From contig DASXMX010000279.1 in assembly GCA_036495445.1 (NCBI GenBank), positions 1 through 21,467 on the forward strand: 21,467 nucleotides of DNA, in the 5' to 3' direction. The notes under the pieces were generated by a model that was not told the DNA's origin, did no database searches, and was given only the letters and a program-made list of their open reading frames with translations. Source of the DNA: DASXMX01 sp036495445. GTDB taxonomy: Bacteria; Planctomycetota; Phycisphaerae; Tepidisphaerales; Tepidisphaeraceae. How positions within the stretch are numbered: the stretch's first letter is position 1; the number at the start of each line of letters is the position of its first letter. Position numbers and translations under genes: made by a program. Below, piece by piece: positions 1-8,849 of this stretch.

Positions 1-32
1 CACCACGGACAAGAGTACTTGTCCGTGCCACC
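1..32. repeat. Dispersed palindromic repeat, copy 1
   Basis: An inverted repeat in which CACGGACAAG pairs with CTTGTCCGTG around a 4-6 base centre. Its reverse complement matches positions 11201-11232 at 31 of 32 bases, so this is a dispersed element and not a chance hairpin. It lies just downstream of the stop codon of the small gene at 53-250 and could act as a terminator stem, but no T-run follows on the minus strand within the window. Confidence 0.8.
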
Positions 33-52
33 CGGAACTGTGTCACGCCCAT

Positions 53-250
53 CTAGCCGAGCACCTCGATCTGGCCGTTGTGCTCCCGGCGGTTGATCTT
101 CGCCGCGACTTCCTCGGCCTGCTTGCGGTCGCGGCAGGGGATGCGGAACTCGTGCTCGCCCTGCTTCCCGTTCCACACGACGTACTTGTTGCCGACGAAC
201 ATCGCCACGCGAACCTTCCCGACGTTTTGGGGGATGTCGTATCGGGCCAT
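53..250 (-). CDS. Small hypothetical protein (65 aa)
   Basis: I do not recognise the family. The 65-residue product starts MARYDIPQN and ends NGQIEVLG. It looks like a compact soluble alpha/beta protein: strands around VRVAMFVGNKYVVW, a basic patch RDRKQAEEVAAKIN that probably forms a helix, no signal peptide and no membrane segment. The open frame extends upstream to an ATG at 346, but that part overlaps the zinc-ribbon gene, so I chose the ATG at 250, seven bases after that gene's stop codon. There is no strong Shine-Dalgarno (a GGAGA lies about 15 bases upstream), and translational coupling is likely. It is the last gene of the MoxR/VWA operon. The reality of the gene is fairly likely; its function is unknown. 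Confidence 0.6.
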   Translation of the reverse strand: MARYDIPQNVGKVRVAMFVGNKYVVWNGKQGEHEFRIPCRDRKQAEEVAAKINRREHNGQIEVLG

Positions 251-257
251 GACAATT

Positions 258-836
258 CTACGCTTCGTCTCCCACTGCAACGTTTCGAGCGTCCTTGGGC
301 TTCCAGCGAAACCGATCGATGATTCCCTTCGCAAGCTCCTCATCATCCGACGGCACGACGACCAGCAGGTGCGTTATGGTTCGAGAGACCGAACCGGTGA
401 TCTGGTGTTCGTCTTTCGTCTGCAACGTCCCGAGAACACCGCGTGCGTTCAACTGTTGGACGAGCAGATCTGCTTCAAAGCCGTTGAGCGTTCGATGCAC
501 GATGAGGGGCATCTCGTGCGGCGCCGGCTTTCTCGGCGTAATTGCGTCGGCCGGCCGGTCATCGCGCAACGCGTGCGGGTTCAACGCGGCCCCGCGCGCC
601 CGCGCCCGGTCTTCCTCGGTCGGCACCGGCGTGCCGCATTCGGGGCAAACGTCGTGGCCCGACCTCAGGTCGTAGCCACACTCGGCGCATCGTTCGTCCA
701 GTTGTCTCTCGGCCCGCAAGTCCTCCGTTTGATCCCGACTGCCTGATGTCCACGCCCGCCACCCAAACCATATAAAGGGAGCGAGGAATACCGCCATCGC
801 GGCAAACCCGAGAAGTTCTTGCACCGCACCATCCAT
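258..836 (-). CDS. Membrane-anchored zinc-ribbon protein with DUF2007-like domain
   Basis: A 192-residue protein with three visible parts. Residues about 8-28 form one hydrophobic segment. Residues 50-67 carry a zinc ribbon with C50, C53, C64 and C67 in the form CAECGYDLR...CPECG, a type common in planctomycete membrane proteins. Residues about 108-178 (PLIVHRTLNGFEADLLVQQL to AKGIIDRFR) resemble the DUF2007 'putative signal transducing protein' fold, a small ferredoxin-like alpha/beta domain. The ATG at 836 is preceded by AGGTGA, which overlaps the TAG stop of the moxR gene, so the two genes are coupled. The anchor and zinc ribbon are clear; the DUF2007 call rests on pattern only. The role is unknown, perhaps sensing or protein contact at the membrane for the MoxR/VWA system. 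Confidence 0.75.
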   Translation of the reverse strand: MDGAVQELLGFAAMAVFLAPFIWFGWRAWTSGSRDQTEDLRAERQLDERCAECGYDLRSGHDVCPECGTPVPTEEDRARARGAALNPHALRDDRPADAITPRKPAPHEMPLIVHRTLNGFEADLLVQQLNARGVLGTLQTKDEHQITGSVSRTITHLLVVVPSDDEELAKGIIDRFRWKPKDARNVAVGDEA

Positions 837-846
837 GCCCGATCAC

Positions 847-1890
<1,044 letters not shown>

Positions 1891-1910
1891 AGTTGTCCTT
1901 TCAAGATCGA

Positions 1911-2176
1911 TTCACCACGGAGGCACGGAGGACACGGGGGGAAGAGAAGAATCGGTCCGCGAATGGACGCGGATGAACGCGAATGGGAAACGTTGATTGT
2001 GGCACGGGCGTCTCGCCCGTGCGGAGCGCCTCCCACGGGCGAGACGCCCGTGCCACAGGCAATGCCTTTATCCATCTCTTCTTCCATTCGCGACCATTCG
2101 CGTCCATTCGCGGATCAATTCCTTTGTCCTTCCGCGCGAGCGCGCCTCGATGTCCTCCGTGCCTCTGTGGTTATTC
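1911..2176. repeat. Triple-nested palindromic repeat between VWA and moxR genes
   Basis: Three inverted repeats share one centre. The outer arms are 1914-1935 (CACGGAGGCACGGAGGACAC) and 2150-2173. The middle arms are about 1956-1988 and 2082-2115, each made of CGCGAATGGACGCG-like units. The inner palindrome is 1998-2057, where TGTGGCACGGGCGTCTCGCC pairs with its complement ending at 2057. Each layer looks like a separate repeat family. The outer right arm overlaps the TAA stop codon (2171-2173) of the VWA gene. Read as RNA it would form a very long hairpin within the operon transcript. Confidence 0.9.
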
Positions 2177-5100
2177 TCCTTCTTCTTTCTTCTTGATCTG
2201 TTGCTGAGCACGACGTTTTGCTTCGAGGAGGCTGCTCGTGTGCCCGCCGGGGCCGGGGGTGGGGGCGCCTTTGGGTTCGATTTTTTTCGGGGGCGGCGGG
2301 ACGGGCTTGTCGGTGGCGCCACCCACGACTTGCGTGATATCTCCCTCGACCCCCTTGGCGGCGGTGAACTTCGCCTTGGGGTCGGGCTTGGGAGCGGCGG
2401 TCGTCGGTGGGGCGGCGGTCTTGTCGGCCGGCTTGAACTTCGTCTCGGCCACCTCCTGCTTGACGCGCTGCAGCGCATCGACTGCCGAGCGGCTTTCGAC
2501 GCGGCGCATCGTCGTGAACTCGCGGACGCGGGCCGCGGCCAGCCGGCCGTACCGTTGGATCGCCGCCCAGTCCCACGCGATCCGGCGGGTCGCCACGTCC
2601 AGGATGATCAGCGATAACAGGATCGGCAGCAGCACGTCCCACACGGGCAGGGGCGAGCTGGTCACCAGCAATCCCTCGCGGCGGAAGATGTCCGCCCCTT
2701 CCGGATTGAACGGCTCGACGATGTGCCCGCCGGTCCGGCTGGCGATCTCGCTCAGCAGCCGGTCGTTGCTCTTGAGCTCCCGGTACTCCGGCTCGCTGTT
2801 CATCACCGCGCCCGTCGGGAACGAGCCGGTGCCATCTTTGCCCGCATAAGAGATCTCGGCGACGTAACTGCCCGCGATCTTCGCGTCGAATGTCCCTTCG
2901 TACGTCCCCGGCCCGACCGGGTTGAGCTTGATCGGCACGGTGGTCATGTCGGGGCGGAGGACCGTGCCTTCCATCGTCTCGAAATTGAGGTACTGCCCGT
3001 CCTTGCCCATCGCCTCGACGTGGATTTTTCCCTTGTCGCCGACGATCGTCGTCTGCGGCTCGAAGTTCGCGGGCATCGGCGGCCGGCGCACGCCGCGAAC
3101 GATCTGCGCCCAAAACCGCTGGTAATCCTCCCAGCCCACCCAGCCCGGCGCCCAGATCGCGCTCGCGTCGCTGGTGAAGACCGCCGACTGGCCCAGGCCC
3201 GTCTGCCAGTGGGCGAGGATTGGGTCGTGCATCTTGCCGGCGGTGATCGGCATCACCACCTTCGGATCCTGCTTGCGGCTGGTGAGGACCATCCCAAACA
3301 CGTCGGGCAATCCCGTGTTCGCCCCGAGGCCGTTGAGGAACTGGTCGGACGGATCGACCAATTGCAGCGCGATGCCCTTGGCGTCGGTATGGAGCAGCGT
3401 CCGGCGGACGACGGTGGCCTCCTTGATGAAGAGGCGCGGGAGCTGGTTGAAGTTCCCGTTGATCGGCCCGTAGGCCCGGCCTTTAAGCTGCGCGGCCATG
3501 TCGGCCATGGCGGCGGGCAGGCCGTTCTTCTCGCCGCTGTGCGGGTAGACGCTGATCGTGGAGACGCTGATCTTGTGCTGGATGTAGTCGTTGATCAGCG
3601 CCTGAGCGGGGGCGGTCGGGTCGCCGTCGCTGATGATGACCACGTGCTTGAACTGCGCGTCGCTCTGGGCCAGCCCTTTTGATCCGCCGCGGCCGTTGAG
3701 GGCGGCGCGGAGGGTGTCGTCAAAGTCGGGCATGTCGCCCGGCTGCATCTTCTTTGCCGCGGCCGCGGCGGCGGTGCCGTCGCCTTTTTCCTGGAGCGGG
3801 AAGTCCCACTTGCTCCCGCCGCCGCCCCAGTCGAAGGTGATGATGCCGACCTCGTCGTGGGCCGAGAGGGTCGAGATCGCCTGAAGAGCGCACTGCATGC
3901 CCCAGTAGTTCCCGTTGGGGAACTCGCAGGAATGCATGACCAACACCAGCGCGCCCTTGCCGATCTGGCGCTGGGCGGGGATGTCCATGTCCACCGGCAG
4001 GATCTTCTCGACCGACGACCCCTGCCACCCGCCGGCGCCGAACGCCTGGTCGCCCCCGATCATGATCAGCCCGCCGCCCATGTCGTGGGCGTAGGACGCG
4101 AGCATCTTGTCCTGCTGCTCGCTGACCGCGTTGTGCGGGACGTTGGCCAGGATGATCGCGTCGTAGTTCTGCAGCGTGATCGGGTTGGTGGGGATGCCGT
4201 CGACGGTGACGTGATCGGTCTTGATCTGCTCAGCGGTCAGGGCCTGGGCGAGCTTCTCGCCGGGGCCGAGGTTCCCGTCCTGGTCGTGGGCGTTGTCGAC
4301 GTAGAGGACCTTGCTCTCGCCCTGGACGAACGTGAACGCGTCGGCCGTGTTGTTGACCTCGACCGCGGCGGCCGGGCCGCCCTGGTCGGGCGCGAAGGCG
4401 GCGTGAAACTGGTGGACGCCGCCTTCCCGCAGCGCCGGCACGTGGATGGTCTGGACGTTCTTGCCCGGGTGCAGCGTGATCTGGCGGTACGGATCGATCT
4501 GCTGCGTGGAAAGGTCCATATCCAGCGGCGACTTGCCGCTGGAGGTTTCGTGCGTGACGCTGAGCTTCCCGGTGACGTCGTGGTCGGCCGTGGAGTTGAG
4601 GTAGACTTCCAGCGAGAACGGCTCGTTCTCCCGCCGCCACGTCGGCGCCTCGAAGTGGTCGATCATCGCCGCGTTCTTCACGTTGTAGTGGAGCGGGACG
4701 ACGTCGATCTGCACGTGCTGGGCCGCGGCGGCTTCGAGCGCCGGCTCGAGGTTGTCGGCGGTGTCGTTCCCGTCCCAGAAGAGCACCAGGCGGTGCATCG
4801 CGTCCTTCGACAGCGTCGCCAGCGCGAGCTGGATCGCCGCCCCGGCGTCGGTGCCGGTCCCCGGGTCGGGGATCGCGTGGGTGTCGAGCCTCGGTTCTTT
4901 GGTCGGCATCAAGTCGATCAGCGCGTTCTGCTTGAAGCTGATGACGCCGACCTTGTCATCCGCCTGCTTGTCCGGTTCCTTGCCCAGTTGGTTCTGGATC
5001 CACTCGTCCTCGACCGCGCGCAGCGGCTTGTTGGGATACCCGCGATACTGCGTGAAGTAGCGCATCGACCCGCTGACGTCGACTAGCGCCATCACTTCCA

Positions 5101-5362
5101 GGTTCTTGTGGACGCGCTGCCAGCGGATGCCGCCGAGGATGAGGATGAACAACAGCAGCACCAGCAGCCGCAGGCTGATCGCCACCCACTGCCGCACCGG
5201 CCCGAGCCCGGCCAGCGACCGCACGCCGAGGAAGACGATGATCGCGCCGAGGCCGAGGAACAGCAGGAACGCGACCCAGCCCGGGAAATACTCCAGGTGA
5301 ATGGGCCAGGTGAAGGCAAGCATCGTCGGGACCGGCATCGTCACGCTGGACACCCTCCGCAT
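2171..5362 (-). CDS. Large membrane VWA protein with glutamine-amidotransferase-like domain
   Basis: A 1063-residue membrane protein. Two membrane segments lie at about 29-50 and 60-79. A von Willebrand factor A domain begins near residue 90 with an intact metal-binding motif DVSGS (95-99). A class-I glutamine-amidotransferase-like region follows at roughly 350-445 (NYDAIILANVP, GGGLIMIGGDQAFGAGGW). A second VWA-like domain follows (ALVLVMHSCEF, GIITFDW, HVVIISDGDP), whose first metal motif is not DxSxS. Near residue 930 a last membrane segment (PVWDVLLPILLSLIILDV) leads into a cytoplasmic tail rich in Lys, Pro and Ala. This architecture recurs in planctomycetes next to MoxR. The ATG at 5362 follows the TGA of the NHL gene directly (TGAATG), suggesting coupling; the internal ATG at 5338 is an alternative. 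The stop codon lies at the edge of a palindromic repeat. Confidence 0.9.
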   Translation of the reverse strand: MRRVSSVTMPVPTMLAFTWPIHLEYFPGWVAFLLFLGLGAIIVFLGVRSLAGLGPVRQWVAISLRLLVLLLFILILGGIRWQRVHKNLEVMALVDVSGSMRYFTQYRGYPNKPLRAVEDEWIQNQLGKEPDKQADDKVGVISFKQNALIDLMPTKEPRLDTHAIPDPGTGTDAGAAIQLALATLSKDAMHRLVLFWDGNDTADNLEPALEAAAAQHVQIDVVPLHYNVKNAAMIDHFEAPTWRRENEPFSLEVYLNSTADHDVTGKLSVTHETSSGKSPLDMDLSTQQIDPYRQITLHPGKNVQTIHVPALREGGVHQFHAAFAPDQGGPAAAVEVNNTADAFTFVQGESKVLYVDNAHDQDGNLGPGEKLAQALTAEQIKTDHVTVDGIPTNPITLQNYDAIILANVPHNAVSEQQDKMLASYAHDMGGGLIMIGGDQAFGAGGWQGSSVEKILPVDMDIPAQRQIGKGALVLVMHSCEFPNGNYWGMQCALQAISTLSAHDEVGIITFDWGGGGSKWDFPLQEKGDGTAAAAAAKKMQPGDMPDFDDTLRAALNGRGGSKGLAQSDAQFKHVVIISDGDPTAPAQALINDYIQHKISVSTISVYPHSGEKNGLPAAMADMAAQLKGRAYGPINGNFNQLPRLFIKEATVVRRTLLHTDAKGIALQLVDPSDQFLNGLGANTGLPDVFGMVLTSRKQDPKVVMPITAGKMHDPILAHWQTGLGQSAVFTSDASAIWAPGWVGWEDYQRFWAQIVRGVRRPPMPANFEPQTTIVGDKGKIHVEAMGKDGQYLNFETMEGTVLRPDMTTVPIKLNPVGPGTYEGTFDAKIAGSYVAEISYAGKDGTGSFPTGAVMNSEPEYRELKSNDRLLSEIASRTGGHIVEPFNPEGADIFRREGLLVTSSPLPVWDVLLPILLSLIILDVATRRIAWDWAAIQRYGRLAAARVREFTTMRRVESRSAVDALQRVKQEVAETKFKPADKTAAPPTTAAPKPDPKAKFTAAKGVEGDITQVVGGATDKPVPPPPKKIEPKGAPTPGPGGHTSSLLEAKRRAQQQIKKKEEGE

Positions 5363-6418
5363 TCAGAACGTAAATACCTGCAGCCGGTTGTTCCCCGCGT
5401 CAACGGCCACGACGCGATCGTCCTTATCCACCGCTACGCCCCAGGGGTAAGCCAGCTCGCCCGGCTGGCGTCCGGCGTGGCCCCAGATCTTCAGCCCGCG
5501 GCCGGTTTCCTTGTCGATCATCTGCACGCGATTGTTGCCGAACTCGCAGACGATCAGGTGGCCTTCATTGTCTTCCGTCAGCCCGTAGGGGAATCGGAAC
5601 TGGCCCAGGGCTGAGCCGGTTGAGCCCATGTTGCGGACCCATTTGCCGTCGGTGGTGAAGACGTCGATGCGGTGGTTGCAGGCGTCGGTGATGTAGACCA
5701 GGCGGTGGTCGATGACCATCGACTGCGGGCGGGAGAACTCGCCGTCGCCCTGGCCCCAGCGGCCGAATTGGAAGAGCTTGTGGAAGCTGCGATCGAACAC
5801 CTGCACCCGATCGTTCCCGCCGTATTCGCTGATGAAGACCCGGCCGTGATCGTCGAAGGCGATGTCGGTCGGGAGATCGAACTGCCCGTCCCCCTTGCCC
5901 TCGGAGCCGAACATCGTCAGCAGTTTGCCGGCGGGGGAGTATACCACGATCCGGTGGTAATGCGTGTCCGGCACCCAGAGGTTCCCGTCCGGCCCGAACG
6001 ACGCGTTGACGGGCTTGCCGTTCTTCCACTCGGGCATCTGCCACTCGGCCAGGCAGTGGCCATTGCGGTCGAGCCGCTGGACGTGGGCGACGCGGTCGAT
6101 GATGTAGAAGCTGTCGCTGTCGCGGTCGTAAGTGATCGCGCGGGGGTAAACGACTTCGGCCGGACCGGTCCCCGTCTCGCACCAGATCGCCCTGGGCTTG
6201 GTGGCGTCGCCGCAACCGCTCATCACGCATGCGAGCAGGACCAAGGGGAGGGCGAGGCTCCGGCCGAGCCGAGTGTTTCGAGCGAGCTTCGGCTCGGCAG
6301 GAGCCTTGCCCTCCCGGATGACGCCTGATGCATCACGGAACAGGTCGGCACTCGAGGCGAGTCGCCCCGACTCACCCGGAGGAGCAGGCGCTGGTTCAAG
6401 CGTCGTGAGGTGTTGCAT
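5363..6418 (-). CDS. NHL-repeat (six-bladed propeller) protein, probable lipoprotein with repeat-derived N-terminus
   Basis: A 351-residue protein. From about residue 85 to the end it shows successive NHL repeats (FPYGLTEDNEGHLIVCEFGNNRVQMID, YPWGVAVDKDDRVVAVDAGNNRLQVF), a beta-propeller of about six blades that usually binds proteins or carbohydrates. Residues 54-69 (SLALPLVLLACVMSGC) look like a lipoprotein signal ending at C69, which implies export and lipid anchoring. The 53 residues before this are unusual for a signal peptide, and residues 35-58 are encoded by a 70-base palindromic repeat. The ATG at 6418 is supported by a GGGGG Shine-Dalgarno eight bases upstream and a TATAAT about 26 bases upstream. 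It is first in the operon and its stop codon abuts the VWA start. The propeller is certain in type; lipoprotein status is inferred. Confidence 0.85.
   Translation of the reverse strand: MQHLTTLEPAPAPPGESGRLASSADLFRDASGVIREGKAPAEPKLARNTRLGRSLALPLVLLACVMSGCGDATKPRAIWCETGTGPAEVVYPRAITYDRDSDSFYIIDRVAHVQRLDRNGHCLAEWQMPEWKNGKPVNASFGPDGNLWVPDTHYHRIVVYSPAGKLLTMFGSEGKGDGQFDLPTDIAFDDHGRVFISEYGGNDRVQVFDRSFHKLFQFGRWGQGDGEFSRPQSMVIDHRLVYITDACNHRIDVFTTDGKWVRNMGSTGSALGQFRFPYGLTEDNEGHLIVCEFGNNRVQMIDKETGRGLKIWGHAGRQPGELAYPWGVAVDKDDRVVAVDAGNNRLQVFTF
6246..6315. repeat. Palindromic repeat inside the NHL gene
   Basis: Arms 6246-6273 and 6288-6315 are 28 bases each and pair with three mismatches around a 14-base loop. 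On the minus strand the element reads GREGKAPAEP...RLGRSLALP, a translation pattern that recurs in planctomycete genomes. It encodes residues 35-58 of the NHL protein, including the start of the hydrophobic signal segment, and leaves the frame open. Confidence 0.85.
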
Positions 6419-6444
6419 GACACTGTCCCCCGGGCCGACGGGGG

Positions 6445-6450
6445 ATTATA
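6445..6450 (-). promoter_or_regulatory. Probable -10 box of the NHL/VWA/moxR operon
   Basis: A perfect TATAAT on the minus strand, part of TTGTATAAT, lies 26 bases upstream of the ATG at 6418 and gives an expected leader of about 20 bases. A poor -35 candidate (TTGTGG) is found 19 bases further upstream. The box lies between the terminator of the preceding gene and the start codon, as expected for an operon promoter. Confidence 0.6.
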
Positions 6451-6478
6451 CAATTCCCGCGCCCACCCGCCACAACAG

Positions 6479-6511
6479 AAAAGGCCCGCACGTCAGGCGC
6501 GCGGGCCTTTT
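6479..6511. terminator. Bidirectional rho-independent terminator
   Basis: AAAAGGCCCGC (6479-6489) pairs perfectly with GCGGGCCTTTT (6501-6511) around an 11-base loop. T-runs on both strands allow termination in either direction. It ends the YHS lipoprotein transcript on the minus strand, 27 bases beyond the stop codon. Confidence 0.9.
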
Positions 6512-6537
6512 CAAAGCTTGCTTTTTGGGAACGGAAG

Positions 6538-6831
6538 CTACTTCAGGTCCTTCATGTACTTTTCCGGGTCCTTCTTGAACTTCGGGATGCAATCCTCGCA
6601 GCAGAAGCCGATGACCTTGCCCTGGTACAGGCAGGTCACGGTCGGATCGATCTCCTCGTCACGGTTCACCGCGCAGTACTTGTTGATCGGCTTCTGGTCG
6701 GCCGAGGCCTGGGTGGCGGGGGCCGTGGTCGGCATCGCCGCCTTGTTGCTCTGCTCGGGCGGCTGCGTGCTGCCCTGGTTGCAGCCGGCGGCAAGGACCA
6801 GAAGGGCGGCGGACAGGATCAGTCGCTTCAT
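6538..6831 (-). CDS. Small lipoprotein with YHS/TRASH-like metal-binding domain
   Basis: A 97-residue protein. The signal peptide MKRLILSAALLVLAAGC has a clear lipobox (LAAGC, C17). A linker rich in Gln, Thr and Pro runs to about residue 47. The C-terminal domain (about 50-97) has C53, C67 and the motif FCCEDC (C77, C78, C81) followed by FKKDPEKYM, the ending typical of YHS and heavy-metal TRASH domains, which bind copper or other soft metals. The ATG at 6831 has an excellent Shine-Dalgarno (GGAGGAG, six bases upstream). It lies 64 bases after the ferredoxin gene on the same strand and is probably co-transcribed. It may serve as a periplasmic metal binder or metallochaperone; which metal it binds cannot be seen. 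Confidence 0.85.
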   Translation of the reverse strand: MKRLILSAALLVLAAGCNQGSTQPPEQSNKAAMPTTAPATQASADQKPINKYCAVNRDEEIDPTVTCLYQGKVIGFCCEDCIPKFKKDPEKYMKDLK

Positions 6832-6895
6832 GGGTTCTCCTCCAAGCAAGGCCTGTGGGTTCCCGCACACTCTCGAATACGTTCTGCGCCCCTTA

Positions 6896-7156
6896 CTACT
6901 TCTTATAGTACTGGGTGTTTTTCTCGATGAACGCGGCCCACTCGGCCGGCAGGTCTTCCTGGGGGAAGATCGCCTGCACCGGGCACTCGTCCACGCACAG
7001 CCCGCAGTCAATGCAGGTGTCGGGGTCGATGTACAGTTGCTCGGCGGTTTCGAAGTCGGCATCGTCCTTGGTCGGGTGGATGCAGTCAACCGGGCAGACG
7101 GTGACGCAAGCGGTATCCTTCACGCCGATGCAGGGCTGGGCAATGATGTGTGACAT
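6896..7156 (-). CDS. 7Fe-type (3Fe-4S/4Fe-4S) ferredoxin
   Basis: An 86-residue ferredoxin and soluble electron carrier. Cysteines lie at 9, 17, 21 and 25 and at 48, 51, 54 and 58. The first set has C-x7-C-x3-C with valine at position 12, where an 8Fe ferredoxin would have cysteine, so C9, C17 and C58 should hold a 3Fe-4S cluster and C21, C48, C51 and C54 a 4Fe-4S cluster. This matches the Azotobacter FdI pattern, as does the motif CIDCGLCVDECPVQAIF. The C-terminal tail (about 65-86) is the usual extension of this class. The ATG at 7156 has GAGGAG upstream at a long spacing of 11 bases. Its redox partner is unknown; the neighbouring radical SAM enzyme MqnE needs an electron source, but a link is only inference. 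Confidence 0.92.
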   Translation of the reverse strand: MSHIIAQPCIGVKDTACVTVCPVDCIHPTKDDADFETAEQLYIDPDTCIDCGLCVDECPVQAIFPQEDLPAEWAAFIEKNTQYYKK

Positions 7157-7349
7157 GTCGTGATGAACTCCTCAGCTTCTCCCGTACTCGGTGCGGGCTG
7201 GCGCCGCTTTACGGCCGCGCAGGCCGGTTGGAGCGTTATCGTCGAAATCTCAGCGGAAACCTGAGCCGCACCATTTGCGGGCTTTTCTCAGGGAGAGGGA
7301 TGTTAGCGGGAGGGCCAAGCCATGTAAACTGGGGCGGGATGGCTGTTGT

Positions 7350-7410
7350 TGTGGTGCAGGCTTCCAAGCCTGCACGTATCCCGACTGCAGGCTCGGAAGC
7401 CTGCACCACA
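7350..7410. repeat. Palindromic repeat downstream of mqnE
   Basis: TGTGGTGCAGGCTTCCAAGC near 7350 pairs with GCTCGGAAGCCTGCACCACA ending at 7410, and each arm has an internal GCAGGCTT...AAGCCTGC symmetry. It lies 10 bases after the mqnE stop codon, between that gene and the ferredoxin gene. Besides this element, the 264-base gap 7157-7420 contains only a weak stem-loop near 7274-7292 (CCGCA/TGCGG followed by a T-run on the plus strand). I found no convincing promoter there. Confidence 0.85.
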
Positions 7411-7420
7411 AATGACCTCG

Positions 7421-8701
<1,281 letters not shown>

Positions 8702-8849
8702 CGCCAATCAGTATAGATCGTACGGGCAAGGCATCCTAATCCTTTCGGCGGTTTTGAAATGAGCGCCTCCTCTGACACGGGGGGGCGGCGCCGGGCATTC
8801 GCTCTTCCCCAAAGCACCCGCTGACTGTATCGTTCCCCATGGAAATCGC

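Noticed and set aside
3857..5086. Plus-strand open frame of 409 codons opposite the VWA gene
   Set aside because: Rich in Val, Asp, Leu and Arg in a repetitive way typical of antisense frames, without domains or a ribosome site.
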